Assembly: GCA_040902225.1 (NCBI GenBank)
Contig: JBBDXT010000004.1
Coordinates: 116,060 to 180,059 of the forward strand
DNA: 64,000 nt
Origin: Chloroflexota bacterium
GTDB lineage: Bacteria; Chloroflexota; Limnocylindria; QHBO01
Direction of reading: 5' to 3'
The notes under the pieces were generated by a model that searched no databases, was not told the DNA's origin, and saw only the letters and a program-made list of their open reading frames with translations. The translations under genes were made by a program, and so were the position numbers. Shown piece by piece: positions 1 through 8,478 of this stretch (the stretch's first letter is position 1; each line of letters opens with the position of its first letter).

Positions 1-2
1 AG

Positions 3-1280
3 TCGTTCAGCGCCGGGATCGAATACCAGCGCGGCGAATTCCACCACCCGGAGGCGTGGGCTGCGCTGGCGAAGAAGCTGGAGCGGATCGATCGCGATCG
101 GGGAACCTCCGGCAACCGCCTCTTCTACCTGGCGGTGCCGCCTGCCCTGCACGCCGAGATCGTGCGCCAGATCGGTGCAGCCGGACTCTCCGGAACGGGG
201 AGCGGGACCGCCCCGCGCTATCGCGGCTGGTCAAGGGTGATCGTCGAGAAGCCGTTCGGGTTCGACCTGCCGAGCGCCAGGAAGCTCAACCGGGAGCTGC
301 GCGAGGTCTTCGACGAGGAGCAGATCTTCAGGATCGATCACTACCTGGGCAAGGAGACGGTCCAGAACCTGTCGGTCTTCCGCTTCGGCAACGGCCTGTT
401 CGAGCCGATCTGGAATCGACGCTACATCGACTCGGTCCAGATCACCGTCGCGGAGACGGTCGGGATCGAGGGTCGCGGCGAGTCGTACGACGAGACCGGG
501 GCCCTGCGCGACATCGTGCAGAACCACGTCCTGCAGCTGATGGCCGTCTTCGCCATGGAGCCGCCGATCGAGTTCAGGGCGGTTGACCTGCGCGACGAGA
601 AGGTGAAGGTGCTGCGCGCGGTGAAGCGGATGTCGCCGGCCGAGGTCGAGGCATCCACCATTCGCGGCCAATACGTGTCGGGCTGGGTGGAGGGTGAGAA
701 GGTCCCCGCCTTCCGAGAGGAGCCCGAGGTTCCACCGAACTCGGAGTGCGAGACATACGTCGCCCTCAAGCTGGCGATCGAGTCGTGGCGATGGGCCGGC
801 GTGCCCTTCTACGTTCGAACCGGCAAGGCGCTCGCCACGCGCGTGACCGAGATCGCGGTCCAGTTCAAGCAGGCACCGCTCGCCCTCTTCTCGCGCGCCG
901 GCGCCGCGCCCATGGAGCCGAACATCCTGGCCATCCGCGTCCAGCCGGACGAGGGGATCCTGCTGCGCTTCGGCGCCAAGGTGCCGGGTCCCGGGCTCCA
1001 GATCCGGGGCGTGAACATGGACTTCCGATACGGGTCGAGCTTCGCGGTGGACTCACCGGATGCGTATGAGACGCTCCTGCTCGACTGCATGATCGGCGAC
1101 GCGTCCCTGTTCACGCGCGACGACGAGGTGGAGCGCGCCTGGGAGATCCTGGATCCAATGTTGGAGGCATGGGCGTCGGGCGAGGGGGGCCGCCTGCACT
1201 TCTACCCGGCGGGGAGCTGGGGTCCGGCGGCCGCCGACGAGCTGCTCGAGCGCGACGGACGGGCATGGCGGCGACCGTAG
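3..1280 (+). CDS. zwf: Glucose-6-phosphate 1-dehydrogenase, 5' end cut off by window
   Basis: Catalyses the NADP-dependent oxidation of glucose 6-phosphate to 6-phosphogluconolactone, the entry step of the oxidative pentose phosphate pathway. The frame is open from base 3, so about 425 residues are present and the first roughly 70-80 residues, with the Rossmann dinucleotide motif, lie outside the window. The substrate-lysine motif EKPFG is at nt 246-260 and the family signature RIDHYLGKE at nt 330-356. The C-terminal half is complete and ends in TAG. It overlaps the start of opcA by 16 bases, and pgl follows, the usual zwf-opcA-pgl order. Identification is secure; only the true start is unknown. 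Confidence 0.95.
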   Translation, partial: SFSAGIEYQRGEFHHPEAWAALAKKLERIDRDRGTSGNRLFYLAVPPALHAEIVRQIGAAGLSGTGSGTAPRYRGWSRVIVEKPFGFDLPSARKLNRELREVFDEEQIFRIDHYLGKETVQNLSVFRFGNGLFEPIWNRRYIDSVQITVAETVGIEGRGESYDETGALRDIVQNHVLQLMAVFAMEPPIEFRAVDLRDEKVKVLRAVKRMSPAEVEASTIRGQYVSGWVEGEKVPAFREEPEVPPNSECETYVALKLAIESWRWAGVPFYVRTGKALATRVTEIAVQFKQAPLALFSRAGAAPMEPNILAIRVQPDEGILLRFGAKVPGPGLQIRGVNMDFRYGSSFAVDSPDAYETLLLDCMIGDASLFTRDDEVERAWEILDPMLEAWASGEGGRLHFYPAGSWGPAAADELLERDGRAWRRP

Positions 1281-2563
1281 GGCGCTCGACCGCCGCGCGG
1301 CGTGCGCTGGCGGTCCACCGCCACCTGATGCGCTTCGGCGAGGCTGAATCGACCGTCGCCGAGCCATGGATCGAGCGCGGCACGACCGTGCAGGCCATTG
1401 CCGCCCATCTGGCGCAACTGTGGACCAGCCCGGCCAGCGGCGATGACCCCAGGGTCACCGAGAAGGGGATGTCGCATGCTCGTGCATCGGTGCTGAACCT
1501 GATCGTGATGGTGCCCGAAGAGGCATCCGCCACCCGCGTGGTGGAGACGATGATCGGCCTCGGCGTCCGCCACCCGTCTCGCGCGATCGTGCTGGCCGCG
1601 GATCCGAAGGCGGGCGGGCCGGCGTTGAGCGCCAGCATCACCGCCCACTGTCACGCTGGGCCGGAGGGCGCGGGCCCGATCTGCTTCGAGGTGGTGGTGC
1701 TCACCGTTCACGGCCAGGCAGCCGAGCACCTCTCCGGGATCGTCGCTCCGCTCCTGATCCACGACCTGCCGACCCACATCTGGTGGCCGGGCGATCCACC
1801 CTTCGCCGACCCGATTTTCGACCAGCTGGTCGAGATGGGCGACCGCGTGGTGGTCGACAGCGATGAATTCGGCGATCTGCTGCACGGCTTGCGGCGCTTG
1901 ACGACCCTTCGTCGCCGAAGCGGGGTCGGGGACCTCGCCTGGCGCCGGCTGGCCTGGTGGCAGGAGCTGACCGCCGAGTTCTTCGACGCACCGCGCTTCC
2001 GTCGCTACCTGCCCAACCTGAACCGCCTGGTGATCCGCTACGCGATTCGGCCGAAGCACGGGCCGCGGCACCGGCGGCGGCGGCCCAGGGGCGCTCTGCA
2101 CAACCCCTCGAACGTTGCCTCGCCGCTGGCCGGACCGATGCTCTACGCGGGTTGGATCGCGTCGCGCATCGAGTGGCGTCGCTATTCGACGACCCTGCCG
2201 CTGGCGGATGGTCGTCTGCGGCTCAAGCTCGAGGGTCGTCACGAAATGGTCGACCTGCAGATCGAGCCGTTCGAGACCGATGCACTGCCGCCGGGCGAGC
2301 TGGTGGCGGTCCGTCTGAAGGCGTTCGGCGAGACGGGCGCCGCGGAGTTCATCATCGAACGATCGGCCGACGAGGCGGTCGTGGCGTCGAATGCCGACGG
2401 CATGACCGCCCTGCTGCGCCGCATGCCGATGGAGCTGCCGACCGAGTCCGAGCTGCTGGCAGCAGACCTGGTGATGGACCAGCACGACGCGGTGTACGAG
2501 GCCGCAGTCCGAGCCGCCGCCGTCTTCCTCGCCTCGGCGCGGCAGGTCGACCTGGCGGGGTGA
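1265..2563 (+). CDS. opcA: Glucose-6-phosphate dehydrogenase assembly protein OpcA
   Basis: 432-residue OpcA-family protein, known from cyanobacteria and actinobacteria as the activator/assembly partner of Zwf; no enzymatic role is known. The recognisable core is around residues 155-200 with HDLPTHIWWPGDPPFAD, followed by VVVDS, and a C-terminal segment rich in glutamate and arginine. The ATG at 1265 lies inside the zwf end and fits the family N-terminus; the longer upstream extension of the frame is only translated zwf antiframe. The stop overlaps the GTG of pgl (GTGA), so translation is probably coupled across zwf, opcA and pgl. Confidence 0.9.
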   Translation: MAATVGRSTAARRALAVHRHLMRFGEAESTVAEPWIERGTTVQAIAAHLAQLWTSPASGDDPRVTEKGMSHARASVLNLIVMVPEEASATRVVETMIGLGVRHPSRAIVLAADPKAGGPALSASITAHCHAGPEGAGPICFEVVVLTVHGQAAEHLSGIVAPLLIHDLPTHIWWPGDPPFADPIFDQLVEMGDRVVVDSDEFGDLLHGLRRLTTLRRRSGVGDLAWRRLAWWQELTAEFFDAPRFRRYLPNLNRLVIRYAIRPKHGPRHRRRRPRGALHNPSNVASPLAGPMLYAGWIASRIEWRRYSTTLPLADGRLRLKLEGRHEMVDLQIEPFETDALPPGELVAVRLKAFGETGAAEFIIERSADEAVVASNADGMTALLRRMPMELPTESELLAADLVMDQHDAVYEAAVRAAAVFLASARQVDLAG

Positions 2564-3306
2564 GCGTTCGGTTCATGATCCTGCCCAGTCCGGCCGCGCT
2601 CGCGGAGGCGGCGGCCGACCGCGTCGTGGCGGCGGCCCGCAACGCGATCCGGCGCCGGGGTCGCTGCCTGCTGGCCCTGTCGGGAGGCTCGACCCCGCGC
2701 CTCGTCTACCCGCTGCTGGCGTCCCGGCCGCGGATCAACTCGGTCGACTGGTCGCGCGTCGAGTTCTTCTGGGGCGACGAGCGCGCCGTCCCACCTGACG
2801 ACCCCGAATCGAACTTCGGCGTGGCACGCGGGCTGCTGCTCGACCATCTGCCCGGCGTGCAGCCTGCGGCGGTTCACCGCATGCCGGCCGACGTCTTGGA
2901 CCGCGATGCCGCCGCTGCGCGCTATGAGGCTGAGTTGGGCAGCGCCTCCGCAGTGCCGCCGGGCACTTCCCGCCGGCCCAGGTTCGACCTCATCTGGCTG
3001 GGGATGGGGCCCGACGGGCACACCGCCTCGCTCTTCCCGCGCGCGCCGATCCTGGCCGAGCGCCGGCGCTGGGTGATGCCTGCCACGGCCCCTCCCGCGT
3101 TGGCGGTGGCGGGCCGCATGACCTTCACCCTTCCGCTCATCAACGCCGCCCGCGCCGTGCTGGTCGTGGTGGCCGGCCCGGACAAGGCCGCGGCGCTGCA
3201 GTCGGTGCGCTCGGGTTCTCGCGAACTGCCCGCGGGGCGCGTTCGGGCGAGGTCGACGCTCTGGCTGGTGGACGCCCTCGCGGCCGGTGAGGCGGCTCCG
3301 AGATGA
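2560..3306 (+). CDS. pgl: 6-phosphogluconolactonase
   Basis: 248-residue hydrolase converting 6-phosphogluconolactone to 6-phosphogluconate, the step after Zwf. Family features: LLALSGGSTPRLVYPLL near residues 35-51, FFWGDERAVPPDD near 69-81, and GMGPDGHTASLFP near 147-159. Length matches DevB/SOL-type lactonases (about 240 aa). The GTG at 2560 overlaps the opcA stop; an in-frame ATG at 2575 is a possible alternative. The frame stays open far upstream but that part is a shadow of opcA. Its stop overlaps the next small gene (ATGA). Confidence 0.92.
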   Translation: MSVRFMILPSPAALAEAAADRVVAAARNAIRRRGRCLLALSGGSTPRLVYPLLASRPRINSVDWSRVEFFWGDERAVPPDDPESNFGVARGLLLDHLPGVQPAAVHRMPADVLDRDAAAARYEAELGSASAVPPGTSRRPRFDLIWLGMGPDGHTASLFPRAPILAERRRWVMPATAPPALAVAGRMTFTLPLINAARAVLVVVAGPDKAAALQSVRSGSRELPAGRVRARSTLWLVDALAAGEAAPR

Positions 3307-3560
3307 CGTGGGTCTGGTTGCTCGGCGCCACCCTGACCGGTGCCGCGGCCTATTTCGTGGGGTGGCCGGCCTGGACCGGCTTCGCGATACGTCGCCGTCG
3401 AGATCTCAACGCCGAGCGCTACCTCGCGTGGCGCGGACGGGCAGGCGATCGGCCGCCGGATCCGCGGCTGACCACCGGCGAGCGCGGCCGCCTGGCGGTG
3501 GCTGGCGTCCTGGCGCTGGCTGCCGTCTTCTGCCTGGTCGGCTTCTTCACCTACGCCTGA
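3303..3560 (+). CDS. Small two-helix membrane protein
   Basis: 85 residues with a hydrophobic helix at about residues 4-22, a basic cytoplasmic stretch (IRRRRDLNAERY at 29-40) and a second hydrophobic helix at about 64-83. The start codon overlaps the pgl stop (ATGA), so it is co-translated with the pentose phosphate cluster. I recognise no family; the topology suggests a small inner-membrane protein with a short cytoplasmic loop. Confidence 0.7.
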   Translation: MTWVWLLGATLTGAAAYFVGWPAWTGFAIRRRRDLNAERYLAWRGRAGDRPPDPRLTTGERGRLAVAGVLALAAVFCLVGFFTYA

Positions 3561-3564
3561 GCCG

Positions 3565-3909
3565 ATGCGCGTCGAGCTTCTCTACTCCGATGCCGACCCG
3601 AACTACATGACCGCTCGCCAGCGGCTCGTGGAGGTGCTCACCGAGGATGCCTTCGAGACGCCGATCCAGATGATCGCCGTCAAGACGGAGGAGGACGCCG
3701 AGCTCCTTGCCTTTCCCGGCTCGCCCACGATTCGCATCGACGATGTGGACATCCATCCCTCGGGCATCGGTGAGACCGGCCTTCGGCTCCGCAGCTACCC
3801 AACTGACGACGATCACGAGGGTCCCCTGAGCGAGTCGGTGCCCGGCAAGCGCCTCATCCGTCGAGCGGTTGAACGGGCCCGGGGTTGGGGCCACGGGCGC
3901 GGGGGGTAG
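3565..3909 (+). CDS. Thioredoxin-like fold protein without the redox cysteine
   Basis: 114 residues resembling the small thioredoxin/glutaredoxin-like proteins that begin with a beta strand followed by a CPN motif. Here the motif reads SDADPNYMTA (residues 8-17), with Asp-11 where the redox cysteine is expected, and there is no cysteine elsewhere in the chain. The FPGSPTIRIDDVDI segment (about residues 50-63) carries the proline expected at the cis-Pro position of the fold. The fold call rests on these two motifs and on length; a redox function is unlikely. It starts 4 bases after the previous stop. Confidence 0.6.
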   Translation: MRVELLYSDADPNYMTARQRLVEVLTEDAFETPIQMIAVKTEEDAELLAFPGSPTIRIDDVDIHPSGIGETGLRLRSYPTDDDHEGPLSESVPGKRLIRRAVERARGWGHGRGG

Positions 3910-3968
3910 TGGGGCCAGCGCATCGGGCCGGGGAGGGCTAGACTCGGACGGATCATGGTTGCGCGAAC

Positions 3969-4340
3969 ATGACTGCCAACAAGCGGCCAAGCACCTCGAG
4001 CCTGCGCCGCTTCATCAGCTCTCGACCATACGTCGCCATCGCCGAGCTGCGGCGGCGCTTCATCCTGGATCAACCCGACGCCATGTCGCGCCTCCAGCGC
4101 GATGGGCAGGTCGCCTGGGTCGGCCTCCCTGGGCGCGAGGCATCCAAGCTCCAGGACCTGTGGCTGCGGGATGAGATCGGCCTCCAGATGTCGGTCGAGG
4201 TCCGCGCGCCGGTGGTGGTCGGTGTCTTCCCGATGCGGATCGCGCGCTACGTGATGGATGGCATGCCGCTCAACGGATCGAATGGCGTGCACCCGCAGCC
4301 GGTGCATGCATTGAACCCGGAGCCGGCTCTCGCCGAGTGA
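3969..4340 (+). CDS. Hypothetical protein, 123 aa
   Basis: Not recognised. The first 40 residues (RRFISSRPYVAIAELRRRF) look like a short helical, possibly helix-turn-helix region, followed by an Arg/Gln-rich segment and a beta-rich stretch VEVRAPVVVGVFPMRIARYV. A TAGACT box at 3939-3944 and the sequence up to 3968 could hold its promoter; an ATG at 3955 opens only a five-codon frame. The stop overlaps the GTG of the next gene, so the two are probably an operon. Confidence 0.6.
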   Translation: MTANKRPSTSSLRRFISSRPYVAIAELRRRFILDQPDAMSRLQRDGQVAWVGLPGREASKLQDLWLRDEIGLQMSVEVRAPVVVGVFPMRIARYVMDGMPLNGSNGVHPQPVHALNPEPALAE

Positions 4341-4678
4341 CGGTCGCCGTCGTCTCGCGCGACCTGATGATCGCCACGCGGATCGCCGATGCCGGTGCCC
4401 GCGCCGGGGTCGAGGTGCAGCGCTACGACGACCCAGGTCAGTTGCCTCCCGCTTCTGAGCTGACGCTTGTGCTGGTTGCCTGGGATGAGCGCCGGCCGGA
4501 CTGGGGGGAGCACCTGATGGCATGGTCCGCTGCTGCTGCGCCATCGGAGGCGCCGCGCGTGGTGCTGTTCGGACCGCACACCGATCTGGCCGCCCACGCG
4601 GAGGCCCGCGCATCTGGTCTGGGGCCGATGTGGGCCCGCTCGAAGCTGTTGGCGGAGATCAAGACTCTCCTCGGCTGA
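4337..4678 (+). CDS. Receiver-like protein, probably degenerate
   Basis: 113 residues with the alternating strand-helix pattern of a response-regulator receiver: VAVVSRDLMIATRIADAG at the N-terminus, a hydrophobic strand LTLVLVAWDE near residues 43-52 where the phosphoacceptor strand would lie, then PRVVLFGPHT and a C-terminal helix. The conserved acidic pair after the first strand and the late lysine are not evident, so it may be a pseudo-receiver. GTG start overlapping the previous stop (GTGA). Function unknown. Confidence 0.55.
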   Translation: MTVAVVSRDLMIATRIADAGARAGVEVQRYDDPGQLPPASELTLVLVAWDERRPDWGEHLMAWSAAAAPSEAPRVVLFGPHTDLAAHAEARASGLGPMWARSKLLAEIKTLLG

Positions 4679-4745
4679 TGGGCAAATCCACAGCTGGACA
4701 ATTGCCGGTGGGGTGGAGTCAAGGGCGGTTCTGTACGGAAAATGC

Positions 4746-4774
4746 TTGACGGGATCGGTTCGGAGTATTAGGTT
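4746..4774 (+). promoter_or_regulatory. Sigma-70-type promoter for a non-coding RNA
   Basis: TTGACG at 4746-4751, a 17-base spacer and TAGGTT at 4769-4774. The predicted start point, about 4781, falls exactly where the long terminal helix of the downstream RNA candidate begins. No gene on this strand follows before the convergent cysS. Confidence 0.6.
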
Positions 4775-4780
4775 CCCACG

Positions 4781-5010
4781 ACCGGGGATGCGAGCTGCCC
4801 CTCCGGCCAACCGCATATGTGCCCAGCCCCGCGTAGTTGGCCACGCGTCGTCCTTCATCGACACGCGCCCCTCTGCCGTGCTGCCCTTCATCTGTCCTTA
4901 TTCGGGCCGCGCGGGGACTGACCGTCTTTGCCGCCCGATTGGGAGGGAAGGGTGTGCGCGCCCCGTGGGCGAGCACATGCGTCCCCGGCTCACACCGGGT
5001 TTGCCTTTTT
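4781..5010 (+). ncRNA. Candidate structured non-coding RNA, about 230 nt
   Basis: An independent transcription unit between the receiver-like gene and convergent cysS. The ends pair: 4782-4791 with 4979-4988 (10 bp, one G-U), then 4794-4796 with 4972-4974 and 4797-4800 with 4967-4970, giving a helix of about 17 bp that closes the molecule. Internal hairpins include GGCCAAC 4805-4811 with GTTGGCC 4836-4842, and a 7-bp hairpin at about 4845-4867. Terminal pairing recalls 6S RNA, but the interior looks branched. The hallmark sequences of SRP RNA, RNase P RNA and tmRNA are not visible. No coding frame stands out. Class unassigned. Confidence 0.45.
4984..5010 (+). terminator. Probable intrinsic terminator of the ncRNA
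   Basis: CCCGG (4984-4988), six-base loop, CCGGG (4995-4999), followed by the T-rich run TTTGCCTTTTT (5000-5010). The left arm is shared with the closing helix of the RNA, so the two pairings are mutually exclusive. Confidence 0.5.
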
Positions 5011-5150
5011 CGTTCGCGACGCACTCCGCCGCGATGAGATCACTCTGGGGCTCGAGGGACGCGCTGGCCATCGCGTAGTCGTACTGCCAGCCCGGCCGGA
5101 GGTCACTGACACAGACCGCACCACAGGCTGCGCCAACCCACCGCACTGCT
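5011..5150. other. Intergenic remainder between ncRNA and cysS
   Basis: About 140 bases between the terminator and the end of cysS. I see no supported gene, repeat or further terminator here. Confidence 0.4.
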
Positions 5151-6545
5151 TTACCGGCGGTTGGTGGCGACTTGTCCCGCTGGCGTGTCGCGAACATCGA
5201 CCCCCATCTCAGAGAGCTCGGAGCGCAGCGCGTCGGACGTTCCGTAGTCTCCCGCGGCACGCGCTGCCGCTCGCCGCTCGAGCAGTTCGGCTGCGCCGGC
5301 GGGCAGCTCCCCACCCGCGGCCTCGGCCGGGGCATCCAGGTCCAGGCCCAGCACCCGATCGAAGTCCAGGAGCAGCGCTCGCCGGGCGGCCGGCGCAAGA
5401 TCGTCGTCCGCCGCGACCGCGTGGGCGACCGCAATCGCCTTCGGCATTGCCAGGTCGTCGCTGATTGCCTCCACGAAACGGGCGCGGTGGCCCGCCACCG
5501 GCTCGTCCGCGAGATCCGGCTCGGGCCCGGTCTCGACACCCTCCGACACGGCCTTGCGAAGGCGGCGCAGCCCGGCTGCTGCCGCGTGCATCGCGTCCTC
5601 GGTGAAGTCGAGCTTGGACCGATAGTGGGCGGTCAGGGCCAGGTATCGGAAGTCGAGCGGCTGAAAGCCCTTGGAAGGGAGGTCGGTGACGCGGATCACG
5701 TTCCCCACGCTGCGGGCCATCTTGGCGTCGTCGAGCGTCAGGAATTCGCCGTGCATCCAGACACTCACCACCTGGTGACCCGTCGTCCCTTCGCTCTGCG
5801 CGATCTCGTCCTCGTGGTGCGGGAACTTGAGGTCGATGCCGCCGGTGTGGATGTCGAACCGCTCACCCAGGTACTTCATGCTCATCGCCGAGCACTCGAT
5901 GTGCCAGCCCGGGAAGCCGTCGCCCCAGGGTGACGGCCACGTCATGAGGCGACCTGGCTCCGCTCGCTTCCAGAGTGCGAAGTCCTCGGGGTCGTGCTTA
6001 TCGGGCTCGATATCGACGCGATGACCGGCCCGCATCTCCTCGATCCGCTGCCCGGAGAGCTGACCATAGGCCGGGAACGCGGAGACGTCGAAGTAGACAT
6101 TCCCCTCCACCTCGTAGGCCAGTCCCTTGCTCAGCAGAGTTGAGGTCAGCTCGAGCATCTCGGGGATGTGATCGGTCGCTCTTGGCATCACGTCAGCCGG
6201 CGCGATGTTCAGGAGTCGCTCGTCCTCGAGCCACGCATCCGTGTAGAAGTCCGCGATCTCGCGTGGCGTCTTCCCCTCCACCTCGGCCGCGAGGAGGATC
6301 GGGTCCTCGCCCGTCTCCCGCATGTGCCCGACATCGGTGATGTTCTTGACGTACACCACGTCGTACCCGAGGTATTGCAGGGTGCGGCGCAGCAGGTCGC
6401 CGAAGAGGTAGGTCCTCAGGTTTCCGATGTGGGCGTAGCGGTAGACCGTGCTGCCGCAGGCGTAAATCGTGACGCGCCCCGGGGCGATCGGCTCGAGAGC
6501 GTCGACCCGTCGAGTCAGCGAGTTGTGGAGGCGGATCGGGTGCAT
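5151..6545 (-). CDS. cysS: Cysteinyl-tRNA synthetase
   Basis: 464-residue class I aminoacyl-tRNA synthetase charging tRNA-Cys. The catalytic N-terminus has [18 protein letters not shown], combining the zinc-binding cysteine and the HIGH-type motif (HIGN), and the KMSKS-type loop reads KMARSVGN. The zinc-site segment [13 protein letters not shown] is intact. These match CysS rather than the mycothiol enzyme MshC. The ATG at 6545 is preferred over an upstream in-frame ATG at 6596 because the synthetase domain begins immediately ([12 protein letters not shown]). Length agrees with the family (about 460 aa). Confidence 0.93.
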   Translation of the reverse strand: MHPIRLHNSLTRRVDALEPIAPGRVTIYACGSTVYRYAHIGNLRTYLFGDLLRRTLQYLGYDVVYVKNITDVGHMRETGEDPILLAAEVEGKTPREIADFYTDAWLEDERLLNIAPADVMPRATDHIPEMLELTSTLLSKGLAYEVEGNVYFDVSAFPAYGQLSGQRIEEMRAGHRVDIEPDKHDPEDFALWKRAEPGRLMTWPSPWGDGFPGWHIECSAMSMKYLGERFDIHTGGIDLKFPHHEDEIAQSEGTTGHQVVSVWMHGEFLTLDDAKMARSVGNVIRVTDLPSKGFQPLDFRYLALTAHYRSKLDFTEDAMHAAAAGLRRLRKAVSEGVETGPEPDLADEPVAGHRARFVEAISDDLAMPKAIAVAHAVAADDDLAPAARRALLLDFDRVLGLDLDAPAEAAGGELPAGAAELLERRAAARAAGDYGTSDALRSELSEMGVDVRDTPAGQVATNRR

Positions 6546-6600
6546 GGGACCGGCATTGTAGCGAGGCACTCGCCCGCTGCCCCCGTGGCTTGCCACGGGG

Positions 6601-8427
6601 CTAGGCCGTACCCATCACCTCTTCGGTTGAGGCCGCCGATTCCTCGCGCAGCTGTCGCAGGACGCCCTGGTCGAACCCTCCGAAGCGCGGCAGGTCGGCG
6701 ATGCTGGTGGTGCGGGCCAGCCGCTCCTGCATCTTGCCGAGCACCAGTGAGCTGAAGTCCGGCAGCGCCATGAGCCGGCGCAGTGTCTCGGCGGGGACCT
6801 CGAGCAGGGTGGTCGGCTCCTCGGCCACCACGTCCGCGGTTCGCGGGCTGCCGGTCAGCGCCGCGATCTCGCCGAAGACGTCGCCGGCGCCCATGCTCGA
6901 GAGGGAATGGTGCTGCCCCTCGCCGGTGGTGCGGCCCGCCACCAGGCGCCCGGACAGGATGAAGTAGGCGTTGTCGCCGGTGTCGCCGGCGCGAGTGATG
7001 GCGGTGCCAGCCTCGACCTCGAGGACGCGGCCCCTGGTCACCAGGGCGTCGCGGTCACGCTGCGCCATGCCGGCCAGCGCGGGAATGTAGCGACCCAGGG
7101 CCTCGATGTCCGCCGCGGTCGCGGGTCGGGTGACACCCAGTGCCGCGCGAGGCGCGGTCCGCAGCAGCGTCATGGTGCGGCGCCACTCGGCGGCCGGCTG
7201 GCCGATGCCGGGCATGATCGCGCCGACGAGCGCGGTGACGACAAGCGCAATCGAGCTGACCAGGAAGAGGAGCTGGACGTCGATGACATCCGCGAGCCCG
7301 GCCAGCGCCATGCCGGTGAGATAGATCACATCGCGGATCACATAGCCGGTGCTGAAGACGCGGCCGCGCATCTCGCGGGGCGTGTTGCGCTGGTTGATGA
7401 GCCGGCCGGCCACGAACGAGGGCGCGTTGAGCATGCCCGAGAACCCGATCAGACCGATCGCGATCCACACGTTGGTCGAAAGGGCGTACAGGACGCCGGC
7501 GATCCCCATCCCGAGGAAGCTCAGGACAAGCCAGGTCCCCTCCCGCAGACGATCGGCATAGTTCGCCATCAGCAGGCTGCCGATGACGAAGCCGACCGAA
7601 GTGAAGCCCTCCTGCAACCCGTACTCGAACTCGCCGGCGTTCAGGACCTCGAAGGCGAATGGGAGGAGCAGGACGTTCTGCAGGCCGAAGATGAGCATCA
7701 CCGGGACGCGCAGCAGGACCATCGAGCGCAGGATCGGGACGCTCATGATGAACTTGGCCCCGAAGCCGAGGTTTCGGATCACCTCGCGCACGGTGGTCAG
7801 CTCCTCGACGACCATCGGCTTGATCTTGACCAGGAAGATGAGCCCGGCCGAGATCAGGAAGGTCGCCGAGTCGAGCCAGAAGGCGATCGCGATGTTGAAC
7901 TGCGCGGTGATCAGGCCGGCCAGCGCAAAGCCGATGGCGGTTGAGCCGAACTGGGCGATCGCCATCAGCGAGTTCGCGGCGCCGAGCTCCTCGTCGGTCG
8001 CTACCTCGGGCAGCACGCTGTCGTTCGCCGGGTCGAAGAACTGCTGGACCGACGCCGAGGCCAGGACGAGCACGTACAGCCAGATGATGTCGTCCCCACT
8101 GAGCACCAGCACCGGGATCAGTCCGACCAGCACGGCGCGCAGCAGGCAGGAGACGATCATGATCGTCTTGCGGTCGTAGCGGTCCACGATCACGCCCGCG
8201 ATCAGGCCGAACACGAGGGTCGGCGCGGCGGATGCCATGAGGATCAGGCCGACGCTCAGGACCGAGTTCGTGATCTGGTAGACGAAGATGCCGGCCGCCA
8301 GCGAAGTCAGCGCGTCGCCGATGGTCGAGATCAGCTGCCCGGTCCACAGGAACGTGAAGTACTTGTTCCGGAAGATGGCATACGGCGACGCTTTTGGGGC
8401 TTGGGCGGCGGGCGCGCTCGCGGTCAC
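6601..8427 (-). CDS. MFS transporter fused to a C-terminal cyclic-nucleotide-binding domain
   Basis: 608 residues. Residues about 20-415 form a 12-helix major facilitator of the EntS/MFS_3 type, with the loop motif GVIVDRYDRKTIM after the second helix. Residues about 445-580 form a cNMP-binding (Crp-like) beta-roll: FILSGRLVAG, GAGDVFGEIAALTGSPRTADV, with the glycine-rich and Gly-Glu phosphate-binding-cassette positions present. Substrate unknown; the fusion suggests transport gated by a nucleotide or by a structural role of the domain. The GTG start has a strong GGAGG five bases upstream. It is divergent from the Nudix gene, with about 50 bases between starts. Confidence 0.88.
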   Translation of the reverse strand: MTASAPAAQAPKASPYAIFRNKYFTFLWTGQLISTIGDALTSLAAGIFVYQITNSVLSVGLILMASAAPTLVFGLIAGVIVDRYDRKTIMIVSCLLRAVLVGLIPVLVLSGDDIIWLYVLVLASASVQQFFDPANDSVLPEVATDEELGAANSLMAIAQFGSTAIGFALAGLITAQFNIAIAFWLDSATFLISAGLIFLVKIKPMVVEELTTVREVIRNLGFGAKFIMSVPILRSMVLLRVPVMLIFGLQNVLLLPFAFEVLNAGEFEYGLQEGFTSVGFVIGSLLMANYADRLREGTWLVLSFLGMGIAGVLYALSTNVWIAIGLIGFSGMLNAPSFVAGRLINQRNTPREMRGRVFSTGYVIRDVIYLTGMALAGLADVIDVQLLFLVSSIALVVTALVGAIMPGIGQPAAEWRRTMTLLRTAPRAALGVTRPATAADIEALGRYIPALAGMAQRDRDALVTRGRVLEVEAGTAITRAGDTGDNAYFILSGRLVAGRTTGEGQHHSLSSMGAGDVFGEIAALTGSPRTADVVAEEPTTLLEVPAETLRRLMALPDFSSLVLGKMQERLARTTSIADLPRFGGFDQGVLRQLREESAASTEEVMGTA

Positions 8428-8478
8428 GAGGTCCTCCGGAGTGGCCGGGGCGAGATGTCGCGCATTGTGACACTTACC

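Noticed and set aside
4781-5010. SRP RNA, RNase P RNA or tmRNA
   Set aside because: The diagnostic sequences of each (for example GGAAGGAAGCAGC of SRP RNA) are absent; 6S RNA stays possible but the interior pairing looks branched.
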